A DNA stretch of 64,000 nt from Ascochyta rabiei. Lineage: Eukaryota > Ascomycota > Dothideomycetes > Pleosporales > Didymellaceae. The notes under the pieces were generated by a model. It did no database searches. It was given only the letters and a program-made list of their open reading frames with translations, and was not told the DNA's origin. The stretch is from assembly GCF_004011695.2 (NCBI RefSeq), contig NC_082412.1, positions 744,001 to 808,000 on the forward strand, given 5' to 3'. Of the stretch, positions 33,301 through 46,599 are shown piece after piece (the first letter of the stretch is position 1; every line of letters starts with the position of its first letter). The position numbers and the translations under genes are program-made.

Positions 33301-34690
33301 TACCTTCTTATAGAGGGTAATAGGCGCGTCTAGATTAAAACATTACTACTACTCTCCTCTAACATCTTCTTTCGCCTTATCTTAGCCTTAACAGCGCTAG
33401 CCTTAGATTAATCTTACTTCTTAACGTAGATAATAGATAAGGTTAACTTATATATATAAGTGTTACTGGTATAGAGTATAAGTAGGTCTTTCTATAGTAT
33501 ATAGTTTCTATAAAGGTTAGATTATACTATAATAAGCTAAAAAGAGACAGAATATACTCTTAAATTATACCTAGTAATAAGCTTACCTAGTTAACAATAG
33601 ACTTACCTAATGCAGTCTTCTTATTAATAGATATAGGCTTAGTAGTAGTAGATGTTATAGAGGTAGTCTTAAGGCTAGCTATATTAATAATAGCAGTATA
33701 AGCAGTAGTAACTACGCAATAACCTAAGCAAAGGCGTGCTATTTTTCTAGAAAGCCTTAAATAGCTGTTAGCGTACTTATTAGGGTACTAAACGTGTTAA
33801 AAGATACTAAAATAAGCTAAAAGGAGATAAAAGACGTACTAACAGGTAATTCTTATTACTATTATAACAATCTCTATAATAGTAGGCCTAAGTATCCCTA
33901 TAACGTAGGCTACCCTATAAAGCTAGGTTAGTAGAGAAACAATAGTTCCTATTAACATTACTATTAGTAATATAGTAGAGGCAGAGCATATTACACTACT
34001 TAGTAGTCCTGCTATTCTTAGAAATATTAATCTTATAGTAAGCGGGTATAGACATAACAGCTATAGTAAATAGTAGTTAGTAACAGTTAATAAATGTTAG
34101 TATTAGGTAGTAGTAGTTAGGAACAGTCTAAAGAGGTTACTAGGACGTATTATGCAGCTCTATCTGCTAAAACGTGTTAGAACGTGCTAGAAAGACCTAG
34201 AAAATCCCTTAGCTATCCTTACAAAAGTGCTAGATAGAATAGGTTAGTACTTACTAAAATAAAGTAGAATATAGTAGTAACTAATAAACCTAGGGGTATA
34301 GATAGCTTATATACTACTAGCCTTCTAGTTAGAGCTTTAGCCTGCGTAAACAGCTACCTAGACCCTAGAGGTAAAGTAAGAGGTAAGAGAGGATTTCTGT
34401 TTAACCTTTACTAGGTAAAGACAGAATTAGTATTAAGCTCTATCTAGCCTTATAAGGTACTATAAACGCCTAAACCTAGTTAGAATTAGCTATAACAGGA
34501 CAGACAGAGTAAACACGTCTAAAGCTAGGCTAAAATAATATAGTATTGCTAATTATACCATTATTTAAGCTAATTAATCTAGAGAAGGAAGGTATTATTA
34601 GGCGCTGGGCCTAGGGGTACCTCTGCTAGTCTTAGCGAGCTGGAATAGGGCTAGTTAGCCCAGATAATATAAAAATATTAGAGGCTATTA
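33301..34690. other. Unassigned RIPed DNA with a GC-richer island at 34590-34662
   Basis: No domain recognised. The island at 34590-34662 retains CpG, CpA and TpG and contains the near-palindrome gggctagttagccc at 34648. It may be a young insertion remnant or a segment RIP skipped. Confidence 0.3.
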
Positions 34691-34779
34691 CTAATACTCT
34701 AGTAATTAGTCTTATTACTAGATACTACGTACCTTAATACACCTACTATCCTCTTTAACCCTATCCTCCCTTATAATTA

Positions 34780-35500
34780 CCTTATAAACTCTTTACACTA
34801 CTACTAGTATAGAGTTATACACTAACCTAGCTACCTTTCTAGAAGGTATTCTATAATAAAATCTATTGTTATGTCCTTCTATAGTTAGCTTAGCACTAGT
34901 AAAGGTTATAATAACCTATATAGTTTATGTTAGGCAGTAGTTAATCTCCTACATACTAAGTAGTTATAGTAGTAGTTAGATACATCCTTAGTAACGCCCT
35001 TTTAGGTGTAGCTATGCTAAATCTTCTCTAAGGTCCTTTATACTTTAACGTGTCCTAATGTTAGGTTATTATAACATTCTTTAATTACTTACACCTTATC
35101 TTCTAGCCTTATAAGTAAGATGCGCTTCTCCTTAGCTATAATATCTTTTCCTAGGTTATTTATTCCTATTTTAACATTACTAAACTCTTTTTTAGTACTA
35201 GAGAGTTTATCTATATTGTCTAAGTCCGTTATTAGCTGTGTATAACTGTTCTCTCTTAACTTTTCTCTTTTAAGATCTCTTATATTCTTTCTTTCCTTTA
35301 TAGACAAACAGAGGATTATAGCTACTACTAGGGGAGTATTAGAGTTCCTTCTAGTTAGGATCTCCTAAAGTAGTTATATAAAAGCCTTATTGTACTTTTA
35401 TTAGGGGTCTTATGCCTCTCTTATATAATTAGGACGCTGTAAGGGTCTATCTGTAGGATTTATAGACCCTAGGTAATAAGTAATTATAAAGAAAAATTTA
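34780..35500 (-). pseudogene. Gypsy-4 RNase H end and integrase N-terminus, fragment
   Basis: Minus strand. NPTDRPLQRPNYIRE (family NPADxxSRRPDY) near 35470-35430 ends RNase H. The zinc-binding integrase N-terminus follows: ECYNNLTLGHVKV.RTLEKI near 35080-35010, YNYLVCRR near 34960, then the core DITIDFI near 34890 and ILVVV near 34790. The stretch 35089-35307 contains 72 stop-free codons (Lys/Glu-rich linker); it is a surviving piece of this pol gene, not an independent gene. The core breaks off by 34780. Confidence 0.75.
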
Positions 35501-35600
35501 GATAGCACTAAGTATACCCTTACTTACTAATAGCTAAGAACCTTTATCTCTATATACTTTTTTAGGATTTAGTAATCTATTAAGATCTTAAATAAGGTAC

Positions 35601-36084
35601 TGTTATAATTCTGTACTAGGGCACAGTATAAACATAAGTACTAGCTAACTAAGACCTCTAAATCTGCCCTAAAGGAACAAACTGTAGAGATAAAGAGAAT
35701 AGATAAGGATATTATATAACTACTTATTAATAAGTATTATATATATAACTACTTAGAAATAAATAAAGTATAATATACTTATCTATAAGCACCCTTATAT
35801 ATTTTATTAGACTAACTCTAGTTACTTATTAAAAAGTACTAAATCTCTTTAGTATATAGTTAGTAAGAATATAACCCTTATAGTTTGTGTTTAACCTAAT
35901 TTAATAAGTTTAACTTTAGAATTTTAACCTGCTCTTAAAATGGACAGTCTACTCTATACTATTTATTACACCCTATCTTTATAAGCTTTATTTAGTTAAT
36001 AAACCTTACTAATCTACTAGTACTTATCCCTTAGAACTAATAGAATTAGTAGTTATAGTCTTTAACTAAAGTATAAGTTTAATA
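35601..36084 (+). repeat. Gypsy-1 5' LTR (copy B)
   Basis: A 484 bp LTR starting tgttataattctgtac, ending tttaata. It aligns with 4440-4886 and 60597-61051; the extra length comes from a tandem stretch near 35725-35775. The flanking bases ggtac do not match the bases after the copy C LTR (cctta). Confidence 0.88.
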
Positions 36085-36099
36085 TTTTAAACACCTCTA

Positions 36100-37020
36100 A
36101 GTTAAGTACTATTAGATCCTGTACTACTTCTAGTAGCTCTATATCTAGTAACGTTAATATAGATATAACTATAACTACTAGCACTATAAATGTTAATAAG
36201 CCTAACCTCTACTCTAGTAACTGTAAAAAGCTTAATACCTAGCTTATGTAGTAGGACCTCTTCTTTACCTTCTAAGGTAAGAAGGTTCCTAAGATTAAAT
36301 AAGTAGACCTTATAGCTAGCTATGTGCATAATAACGTATTTACCTAGATTAAACTTTCTATATAGCAGTACTAAGCTAGCAAAGCCCTAGATAATATAGA
36401 AAAGTAGATTAAAGTTAAAACCTATTTATTAAAGAGATTAAGCTAATCTTTAGAGTCTCTAAAAACTATATATTACTTAATATAATATTTAGAAGATTAC
36501 GTAGGATACGTTAGCTGCTAACTACGCTGCAGAGTTTTAGCAGCTAACTACTAATACTAACTAGGACAACACTGCCCTAATTACTATGTTCTAATAAGGA
36601 TTAAAGCCTAAGGTTAATAAGTAACTTATGCGCACTAGCGCAAGTACAGAAATCTTTAATAAGCTTATTAATACTACTATTAATATTAATATATAACTCT
36701 ATAAACTTTAGTAAGAGCTTTAAAATAATTCTTAAGTATATACTACTGTTATTGCTACAAACTAACTACTACTAAGAAACTAGTAGCGTAACAACTTAAA
36801 CTAAGGATAATAAAGAGGCTGTAATTAGCTAAATACTAGTTGTTAAATTTTAGCAACACTTAGAGTAGATGCTATAGACCTAAAGTAATAGACCTCTTAA
36901 AACTTAATAAGGGACTTCTAAAGTAATAGAATAAGAAACCTAAGGGGGATAACTAATTTAGAGGCAGTAAGGACTGCTACAACTATAGTAAGCTAGGCTA
37001 CCTTACTAGAGACTGCTAGA
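36100..37020 (+). pseudogene. Gypsy-1 gag (copy B)
   Basis: Plus-strand retrotransposon gag domain with TLAANYAAEFQQL around 36510 and FQQGLKPKVNKQLMRTS near 36590-36640, family-typical capsid motifs. It ends in a CCHC zinc knuckle at 36965-37020 (DCYNYSKLGYLTRDC; expected CxxCxxxxHxxxxC with one Cys and His turned to Tyr). The 75-codon minus-strand frame at 36102-36329 is a shadow. Confidence 0.85.
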
Positions 37021-40010
37021 TAAAAAGGTTTACTGCTAGTTAAATATACTTACCTATAATTATAATAATATAGATACTAGTAAATAGAAAGTTCTTACTA
37101 ATAACATAGAACAACTGCTAGAAGACCTAGAGTTAAGTCTAGAGGATAATAATAACTGTATTATTCCTCTAATTTATATAGTAACACCTTACTAGAACAC
37201 CTAGACAAGCAAAGAAATAGAGTACTACTCTAATAACAACTAGCAAAAGATAGACAACCTGCTAGACACCTTAGGATAAGAGTTTAACTAGATTAGCGCT
37301 CTACTAACACGCAAACAAGAACGTATAGCTTAACAACGCTAGAAGTGTAATAATAAAGAAGAGCTACTACTAATTAGCCTATAACTACAGTACATCCTAA
37401 ACTATAAAGACCTAAAATATAGAAACCTTATATAGACTGCATATACTAAAGATAAATACATAATCTACTATAATAAGAAGCTTAGTGTAGGATAGTTCCT
37501 AGTATAGTTAGGCCTCTATTATAACTTATAGTACTAGTGTTATAATAACCTATATAAACTTTTTCTTATTAGTAAACACTAGAAAGTACACTTTTCTAGG
37601 ACAGATAACCTATAGGCTATAATATAAATAAAATTAGTAGTTAATAGAAACTACTTTAATTTACACTAGTAGAACTACCTTAATATAGATTGTAAGAAGT
37701 ATTAAATTACTAAGCAATTTAAAGAGTTTAGTAAAAAGGGAACCTTTTTAGGCTAGTAACTATACGCCTTAGGGATTAATATATTAATAGTATTAGAAAC
37801 AATTACCTTATTAAGCTACCTATTAAACTAAATAGGGTAGCCTTAACAGCACTCTTAGACTTAGAAGAATAAGTAAGTTATATATCTAGAGCAGTAATAT
37901 AGTAAGCTAGACTTAGATTGTATTATAAGGAGAACACTTACTTACTCTAAGTAGCTAATAGAGAATTATTACTAGATAAAATACTAATTATATTTAAAGT
38001 AATAGCAGCACCCCTATAGATATAGGGGCACTATAAGGAAATAAACCTAAACGTCTTTATAAAGGCCACGTATAATATTATACTAGGACTTTTCTAGTTA
38101 AAAAAGTATAACCTAAAGATATACTAGGTATAAGAAAGACTTTTATTAAAAGAATATAAATTTAGTACTAATATATCTACGCCTATACAGTATACACAGT
38201 AGCTAGTAGATAAAAAGAAAATTAATAATTTCTCTTTAATATATAAGACGTGCTAAAATAAAGTAGTTAACTCTTTAGATACTAAACGCCCTATAGATTA
38301 TAAAGTAAGAGTTAAGAAAAAGAGGAGTACACCTTCTACTATTCCTAACGTTTACTAATAGTACGTAGAGATATTTAGAGAAGAGCTTATAGTAAAAGTC
38401 CTGCCTAAGCATAAACCCTAGAATTACAAGATTAAGCTCTAGGAAAGAAAGGTACTTATTTTTAGGCTGTTATACTAGTTATTAGAAGAGGAGCTTAAAG
38501 TACTTTTTAAGTATGTTAAGGAGAACCTTAAGAAGGTATATATTAGAAAATTAGTAGAATTACCTATAGGGTACCTAATTATATTTATTTCTAAAAAGGA
38601 TAGCAAGCTATAACCTTAAATTAACTTTAGCAAGCTTAATAATATTATTATTAAAGACAACTACCTACTTCTAGATATTATAGAGTTATAAGACTAGCTA
38701 GTAGAAGCTTAGTTCTTTACTGTATTAGACCTATAAGGCGTATACAACCTTATACATATAAAGAAAGAAGAAGAATATTAAATATTATTTAGAATGTAAT
38801 ATAGACTCTATAGGTACCTTATTTTACTATTTAGTCTAATAAACGCACTAGCAATATTCTAGAAGTTAATTAATAATATCCTAACAGCACACCTTAATAG
38901 AACTGTAGTAGTGTACCTAGATAATATCCTAGTGTATTTAAAGATACTAGAAGAGCATAAACAACACGTTATAGAAGTGCTAGAATACCTAAAGTAGGTA
39001 GGCCTATAGCTTAAACCTAAAAAGTGTAAATAGTATAAGGAGGAAGTTAAATTTCTAGGGTATATTATAGGACAACACAGAGTTAAGGAACGTCTAATAA
39101 AGGTAGAAGTAGTTAAGACCTAGCAGACGCTAAAAACAGTTTAACAGATCTAGGAATTCTTAGGATTTGTTAACTTTAACTAACGCTTTATTAAGGACTA
39201 TTATAAGATTATAATTCTGCTAATAAAGCCTTTACAGAAGGATACACTATTTATATAGAGATAAAAATAGAATAATATATTTAAGGCACTTACGTAAGCC
39301 TATATTACACCCTCTATATAAATTATATTTTATAATAGTAAACTAATATATATAGAGACTAATACCTTAGATCTTATATTAGGCGCATATATTATATAAG
39401 AAAAAGATAGACTATAGTACTCTATTACTTACTACTTTAATAAGTTCTTAGGACCTAAAGAACGCTATAATGTGTATAATAAAGAATTACTTAAAATTGT
39501 ATTAGCTCTAGAATATTATTAACTATATATAGAAAGCTACTAAGAACTTACTTTATATACTAACTATAAGAACCTAGTATATATTACTACTACTAAGGTC
39601 TTAAATTAATAATAAGTATGTTAGTCTAAGATATTTAGATAATTTATTTTTAAGATATTGTATACGCTAGACAAGGACAATAGCAGAGCTAACGCACTCA
39701 GTTAATAACACAACCTTACTAGAGAAAAAACAATTAACTAGTTTACAGTACTAGTAATTAATAATAATAGTTTACTTAGACTATTGCAGTAACTTAACAA
39801 TATAATGTAAATTAAAAACAAATAGTAAATTATATTACATAAACTAGAGGAACTTTAAAACGAAATTATAGCTAAACACTACTATACTCTACTAGTAAAG
39901 TCTCTTAATCTAAAGTCTGTGTATAAGTAACTGTAAGAGTCTAATACTAACAGTTTTTTAAGTAAGAGTAAAAGGAAAATAAAGGAAAAGAGGATATAGA
40001 AATCCTATAT
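37021..40010 (+). pseudogene. Gypsy-1 pol (copy B): protease, RT, RNase H
   Basis: The protease region (37021-38330) matches copy A but lacks about 230 bp. RT: LPIGYLIIFISKKD near 38570, FTVLDLQGVYNLIHI near 38720, FLGYIIGQH near 39060, with active site YLDN at 38914-38925 (YLDD expected). RNase H at 39340-39720: LILGAYIIQEKD, KERYNVYNKELLKIVLALEYY, TNYKNLVYIT, and terminal DNSRANALSQ. Similarity fades at about 40010, before the integrase zinc finger. Confidence 0.88.
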
Positions 40011-40490
40011 AACATCCTATTAGTAGTTAGAGTGTAATTAAGGTATATGCCTTTAGTAGTATTATATAGGTCTTACTAAATTCTTATATAAAAAAATAAC
40101 CTCTAAGATTTTTTCTACTATATAAACCCTACAACGCAAAAATTATACCTCTTTCTGTTTAGAGCTTATATAAGAGAGTAGTACAAAGAGATTTATTAAT
40201 TTATTAGAGCTAGATTTATCCTTAACTTTAAGGTTAACCTTTATTAATAGTTAATTGCTAAACTATAGCAGCCTAAGGGCAAGCTTAAGTAGGTCTAGAT
40301 TATATTTAGTATGTCTTTAGGCGTGTTTTTAACCTATAAAGGAGCCTGTTAAAAGTAGCCTAATATTCTATTAAGTAATATATCTACTTTTGTTAGCCCA
40401 TCTTATTTTAACTAGATTTATTAAGATTACTAAACTAGCTGTTATTAAAGGTGTTATCTAGGCAAGGCTTCTAGTCTGTTAGCATTTATA
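40011..40490. other. Junction region between Gypsy-1 copy B and Gypsy-3
   Basis: Should contain the 3' UTR and 3' LTR of minus-strand Gypsy-3, but no match to the candidate 5' LTR at 59019-59247 was seen. A weakly coherent plus-strand frame exists (around 40090-40400), too decayed to name. Confidence 0.35.
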
Positions 40491-40499
40491 GTGCTAGTA

Positions 40500-42320
40500 G
40501 AACTAGTTTATTAGTTTGTTATAGTAAAATAAGAAAGCGTTATAGTAGTTAAGATGTTGCTTAGTAGGTTCCTAGGTAGGTTTAGGGTTATTAGACTATT
40601 TAACAAGGTATTTCTATATACTACGTTGCTTTCTATAATTAAAAAATAAGTTAACGTACTATTCTTAAGATACTAAACCTAAGTTGTTAGTAACCTCTAT
40701 AGGTGTTAGTTTAGGTAGTGCTTAATCTAGTAGGTTGTTTTAGCTTTTTTCCCTAAGTAAGCTAGAGTAAAATACTAGAAATACTTCTTTTAATATTATA
40801 TCTATAGGTAGGTCTAGTTTGTATACAGCTCTATTATATATAAAATAAGTAACTAAGTATAGCCTAGTATACTTATATTCTAGTTTTTTTAAAGGCTAGG
40901 TAGTATTCTAGTTGCGTGTAGAAACCTAAACTAGGTTACTAACTGCGTATTTTAGAGTCTATTAGCAATAAGCATTAGCCTAGGCTTATTATTCTTATTA
41001 TACCTAGGTAAGCTAAATCTATAGATATTTTAGAAGGTTAGTATAAGTGTAGAGTAACTTATTAGCGCGTAAATTTTAGTCTTTAGCTTCTTTTAATAAT
41101 AGTTCTATTTAGGTATAGTCTTTACTAGGGTGTATACTACTATAAGGATAATACCTAGAATCTATAAAGAAAGGTGTAAGTCTAGTAGATATATTAACAG
41201 TATTATTAGCTTAAAACTTAGTAAGATACAGCTATAAAGCCTAATTATTTTATATATAGTTAACGTACTTTTACAAATAGATTTTAAGGCTTTAATTAGC
41301 TTATTTAGTTTAACTATTACTTTATAGATAATAAGAAGTTAATAGCTTAGCTAAAATTTAAAGGCGTTAGTAAACCTGTTTCTAGAATTTATTTATAAAG
41401 GAAGTACCTTAATTAGATATAATAGTACGCAGAAGTCTATAGAGGCGAAATTTTTTTATAAAGTAGTAAGCAAATTCCTTTAAAGAGCAGCTAACTAATA
41501 GAAAGAAGTATTACTGCTTAGTAAGGTAGTCTACTATAATAAGCAAGTTTGTGTATATTAGCTATTAAGAGATAAAGCTAGTAAATCTTAAATATAGTCT
41601 ATAGAGATATCTAACTATCTAGCGTTAGAGATTAGTAAGGGTTTAAGGAAACTGTTATAGGCTTCCTAGGAAGGCCTTATACATTTATATACTACGTAAG
41701 CTTAGTAATATTTTTTAATAGACTAAGGCATTCTAGGCTAATAGTAGTGCCTAATTATTAGATATAAAGTAGCTTTAGGACCTTTATAGCCTATATTCCT
41801 ATAGCTATAGCATAAGTTAAATATCTAGTATTATAATTATGCGTTAGGGGGTATATAGAGCTAAGTCTTATCTAGAAACAGGTATCTAGAGGAGCCTTTA
41901 CTAATAGTGTAACAGTTAGCTAGAGAGATATAGTAGCTGTTTTTATAGAACTAGAAGCTTAGTTTATAGTTATTTTTATCTAGAGTATAAAAGATTTTCT
42001 ATATAGCTGTATTAGTTGTATATATATTAGTAAGTATATCTTTAGTAGATTAGAGATCTTCTGGATATAGTAGTAAATCTAGTAGTAATATCCTATAAAC
42101 ATTGTCTATTAGGTTAAAGTTATCTTCTAAGTTATTAGGCTCTGCTAAGGGTGTCTAAGTAGTAAAGAATGTTGTTATTACCTAAACTTCTAGTAAGATA
42201 AATTTAGGTTATTTACTAGTTATAAGAAAGAAAGCCTATAGAGTAGCTTATATTATAGGTATAACTTCTAGATCTAGGTTGTATAGTTCTAGAATAATTT
42301 AGTATATATCTAATAACTAT
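40500..42320 (-). pseudogene. Gypsy-3 integrase and chromodomain (3' half of element)
   Basis: Minus strand, left half of an element that resumes at 53759. The zinc-binding N-terminus (GYKGPKATLYLIIRHYY, then YVVYKCIRPSQEAY) is near 41800-41680 and the core DISIDYIQDLP near 41610. After a frame change come SNS*TK*AN*SLK (family DGQTERAN), NWALQL and NISTRLTPFF near 41330-41120. The C-terminal GPY/F domain is near 40930-40800. It ends with a chromodomain, KYLVK*SNNPKPT*EPT at 40565-40620. Stops and at least one frame change. Confidence 0.85.
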
Positions 42321-42573
42321 TGTTTTAGTATAAGTATTAAAGCATCTTATTAGCAGGCATATTAGAAAGGATACTTATTATTATTATTATTAGAGGTTAA
42401 AGAGACGAGTAATATAGTAGTTAAATTCTATAAGTAAGTGTTTCTAGTTGTTGTCGTAGGTGTCCTGCCTTAATAGTTCCTGTTAAGGTCTCTTATACCC
42501 TTCTACTAGCTAGATTACGTATATTAGCTAAGTATTCTAGTTCTTAATAAGGAGGTTACTATATACATAAGCA
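42321..42573 (-). repeat. Gypsy-6 3' LTR (left)
   Basis: 253 bp, tgttttagtataag...cataagca. Same length as the right LTR and highly similar; differences are mostly C/T and G/A. Confidence 0.9.
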
Positions 42574-42575
42574 TA

Positions 42576-42592
42576 AACCCCCCCCCTCTAAG
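42576..42592 (-). other. Gypsy-6 polypurine tract
   Basis: Plus strand accccccccctctaag, i.e. a G-rich purine run on the minus strand ending at the 3' LTR. Confidence 0.8.
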
Positions 42593-42639
42593 AGCTTAGC
42601 CCTATTAAGTAAATAAACTAAGTTAAAACTAAACTCTAA

Positions 42640-45600
42640 ACTAATCACTAACCCCCCTTATTACTCTGCTTGTTCCTTTCCCTTACTACCTCCCTGTTTC
42701 TGCAATCTTATTAAGGCCCTTGTTTCCTAAGTAGGTTATTAACTAGAGTCTCCTAATAGATTAGGGGTAGGAGAGTCTAGTACGTGTCTTAATAAACCCT
42801 AGTCTAAGGCACTGCCTAATTTATATATTATCTAGGTAGTAGCCTCTATTACTTTAATAGTTAGACTATTAAATAACTTATTAAGAGCACCCTTCTATGT
42901 ATACTGTCTATTCTATAACTTCTATCCTTTCTTATATTCTAGTACTACTCCTTTATTAGTAAAGAAGGATTAATTAGGGATACCTTACTCTTTATTAGCT
43001 CTAAAGCAATACTTCTTAGACATCTTTACCTACTACTAATGCCTCTTTACTATAGCAACGTTGTTATCTCTACTTTCCTAAAGAAACTTTATAAGCTCCT
43101 TGTTATTAAGACTAAAAATATAGAGTATCTCTTGCTAGACTAGATAAGAGTTGTACTAAGCCTAGCAATAGATAGCTTTAGAAATATAGAAAGAGAAAGT
43201 TAGTACTATATCTGCTAGGAAAGTATAGGGAGCACTAATATACTTATTTAAATAACCTAATAGTAATAAGGGTCCTAGTATAAGTATCTAATAAGAACTA
43301 GTAATATCCTTGTATAATCCTATCTCTAGAATCTGTATAGTTTCTCTGTCCTCTATAACTAGTACGTACTAAGAGAGTATAGTTCTACGCCTTATTATAG
43401 ATAGTCTAGTAGACCTATATAGCAGTGCTAGGTAGAAGATTCTAACATCCCTATACTTATAAGGATACTTCTTCTACTTAGCACCTACTACGTCTTATAC
43501 TAACTTAGGGTAGTTAACTATATCTACCTACCTCTTAATATAACTATTATATTATTTTATTCTATTATCTTTCCTCTAAGCTAAGTATTCTAGAACTAAA
43601 TTATAGAAGCCTTCTATAGTAATAGTATAGTTGTCTATATCTTTATTATTAAAGGATACTAAGCCCTATATTATGTCTATTTCTCTACCTAACTCTATAG
43701 CGTTATAGAGGTTACAATCTACATACTTAAAGAACGTCTAATCTCTAGGCTTAGTGTATTTAGTGTAGTATAGGTAGAAGATTAAGTTAGTTTGTTAACA
43801 GAGTACTATATAGTAAAGCTAGTACTATAGATTACCTCTTACTAGCTGTTAGATAACAGAGTAGTATATAATCCTATACTACTCTAGGTTACTTTTACTA
43901 TACTTTATATAAGTATAATAGTTATATATATTAAAGAATTTATCTACTATTTTCTAGAGTTCTAGATTGTTTTAAAATATAGAGGCAAACACAGAGACTA
44001 TAATAGTACCCTTCTAGTTTAGACTATCTGCCTTAGTCTAAAAATGTTAAGATAGGTGCTTAGAGATAAAGTTACTCTAGTTAAGGTTAGGTACTATAGG
44101 AACTAGGCGGAATTAATAGGACTGTAGACTATCTATCGTGTTTAGTGCACAGAGCTGTTCTTAAAACAGGATCCTAGTTTTTAGGTTACTCCTCTACTTT
44201 CTCTAGCTAGTCTTATTCTTATACATTAGTATAAGTAGGTTAGATATTATAGTAGTGTTAAGAGTACAGACTAGTAAGCTAGGTTTACTAGCAGTATACT
44301 AGGAATAGAGAAAGTAAACTTATAATAGGTTAACTGTGTAGTAGGTAATTATTCTTTTACTAGCACCTTTCTTCTTTTAAGTTTCTTCTCCCTTATAGCA
44401 CTCTTAGACCTATACATCTAAGAGCTTTACACGCTCTAGATCCTTAAGGAGCTTCTAACTAATCTTTATATAGAGGAGAATAAAGGTAGATTAGCTATTA
44501 GTGTATTTACACTTAGTGCTATCCTAGATGTTGTTTATTACGTCTTTACTAATCTCTGTATCTTTCTACATAGACTAAACGTCTAATATTAATAGGTAGT
44601 TAACTTTAGGGCTTATAACGTCTTAAAATAATCTAAATTCTAATAGCCTAATTAACAATTGTTCCCTAGTCTAATAGTCCTCTAGCACTAAAGTAACAGA
44701 GATAAATTGCGTTCCTCTAGACTGTTAGTGCTTCTAAATTGCATCTATTATGCAGCGCTACTTTCCTGTCTTATTATTACCTAACTTAAAGGCTATCTAG
44801 TTAAGGTTATTAGGTGTTACAGATAACAGGTCCCTTTAGTGTTCTTATTTAATACTTTTAATAACATCCTTAGGGAATTTATTACCTGTTAGGAATAGCT
44901 TTGTATTAGTCTATAGCCTTATTAGAGTAAGAGATAATTCTTCTAGGGAAATACTTAATTAGCCTGCAGTCCTTATACTTATTACTAGCTTAGTAAGTAA
45001 CTATAACCTAGATAGTAATGCCAAAGGGGCTAGTATCTAAACTCTGTTAAGAATATACTCTAGAGCCGCTTATATTAGTATAAGAAAGTTCTTAGAGCTA
45101 AACCTTATAGTATTAAATACTACCTACTCCTAAGTAATCATTTCTTTTAGCAAGTAGGGTGTTCTAACACCTTTTAGGTTAAAGATTAGTACTAGTAGTT
45201 ACGTCTTCTATAGTATAAGTGCTTATATCTACTATTAGTATATTTTTAAAGTTAGGTCCCTAGTTAGGCATACGTCCTACTCTGTTGCTTTTAGCTTTAG
45301 TACGCCTTTACCTAGTACTTTTACTTTTACTATAAGTAGGTAGGTCTTATTATTTAGGTGCGTAATAAAGTTTATTATATCCTGCTAGAGTATAGTAAGG
45401 GCTTAGTAGACTGTATTCTAGTTACTTAAGTTATAGAACTTATCCCTTCTCTTTTATAGTATAGATAGGCGTTAGTAAATTACTAAGTTAATAAACTTAG
45501 TAAGGTTATTAGCGTCTACTTAGTAGATATAATATATAATTAAGTTAAGTGTTATATACTCTATAGTAGACAGTAGGTAGTATAGTGTTACTACGTTTAC

Positions 45601-46130
45601 TAGAGTATTTTTACTATTCTTATTTTAATAGATATACTTTATGGCTTATACTATTTCTATTATCTTCCTCTAGTAATAGTCTGTTACTAATTAGATTGCT
45701 AGGTATTAAATATTAAAGTTACTTATACCTCTGTATGATACAACTAGGTTTAGGGTTTACTAGATAATATCTAATATTAAGTGTATTATAGCTACTAATT
45801 TGTTAAACTTAGTAATTACTGCACTTATCTAGAAGTTAAGCCTTTCCCTTTGCGCCTATAGCTCTCCTTAAGTAATCTCTATTATAAACTACCTAACTGT
45901 AGATCCCTCTATTTATAGCATTAGAATATTAGTAACCTTAGTAATGTTCTTACTCTTAATAGCCTTTAAGACTAATAACCACCACACTACATCTTCTCCT
46001 AGTTCTAGCTCTTTCTGTGTAATTGCCCTTTACTGTAATATTATAAACTTTATATATAGTTAAGTAGATATAAAGAAGTTACAAGTCAATATTATAAGGG
46101 AGAGAGTTAGAAGTAATAGGGTAGCTCTGC
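42640..46130 (-). pseudogene. Gypsy-6 putative ORF3 downstream of integrase, unknown function
   Basis: About 1,150 codons on the minus strand between integrase and polypurine tract can be read in one frame without a detected frameshift. Stops are TAA/TAG only. Recognisable stretches include ELELGEDVVWWLLVLKAIKS near 46010 and MSKKYCFRANKE near 43010. I see no protease, RT, envelope-type signal peptide or membrane helix, and I do not recognise the family. Because TAA/TAG are common in every frame of RIPed DNA, coding status is inferred from position, length and composition. Captured host gene, element-specific ORF and noncoding filler are all possible. Confidence 0.45.
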
Positions 46131-46336
46131 TTTAAGAGTGTCCTAGGCAGCTATAGGCCTGCTTTTCTTCTGCGCTTTAATTACTATTTATATTTTTTAC
46201 TTACTGTTTATAGTTTTCTTTACTTACTTTTACTTACTATAATTGTTAATTGTTTATAAACTGTTGTTTTAGTTATAAGCTATTAGCTTACACCTTTCTC
46301 TATACTTAGTAAGTACCTAGGCTAAGTTATTTTTAC

Positions 46337-46421
46337 TAGCGTTAAGTTTTAGCTAATTAGGAGTTAACTAGTAAGACCTAGTAACTGCTAATTAGCTTAT
46401 AGCTTTAGTAGTTAGAACGTT
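46337..46421. repeat. Short hairpin repeat, copy b (between Gypsy-6 IN and ORF3)
   Basis: Core 46353-46395, 43 bp, arms ctaattaggagttaac and gtaactgctaattag. In this copy the gag/ctg asymmetry is reversed relative to copies a and c, suggesting opposite orientation. Confidence 0.7.
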
Positions 46422-46599
46422 ACCCTCTCTATCTTTAGCAGTCTGTCCTATAGACTACACTACTATTCCTTATTATTAGAGTCTTAATTAGATAAGTTAT
46501 TATATATTTTATATTACAGTCTTTTATACTATATAAGAGGTTAATAATAGATTTTAATACTTAGTAAATTGCAACTAGCAGGTGTTCTTCCCTTACCTA

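Noticed and set aside
33421..33560. Host gene with a fungal-type intron (gtaagc...ttag pattern) on the minus strand
   Set aside because: Neighbouring exonic frames are short and unrecognised, and such splice-like strings are common by chance in this composition.
35089..35307. 72-codon Lys/Glu-rich frame as a separate small gene
   Set aside because: In frame with RNase H end upstream and integrase zinc finger downstream of Gypsy-4 pol, so it is a surviving linker segment.
36102..36329. 75-codon minus-strand open frame
   Set aside because: Shadow of Gypsy-1 gag on the opposite strand.
40011..40490. Integrase N-terminus of Gypsy-1 copy B continuing here
   Set aside because: No HxxxH...CxxC zinc-binding pattern or core motif could be read in any plus-strand frame.
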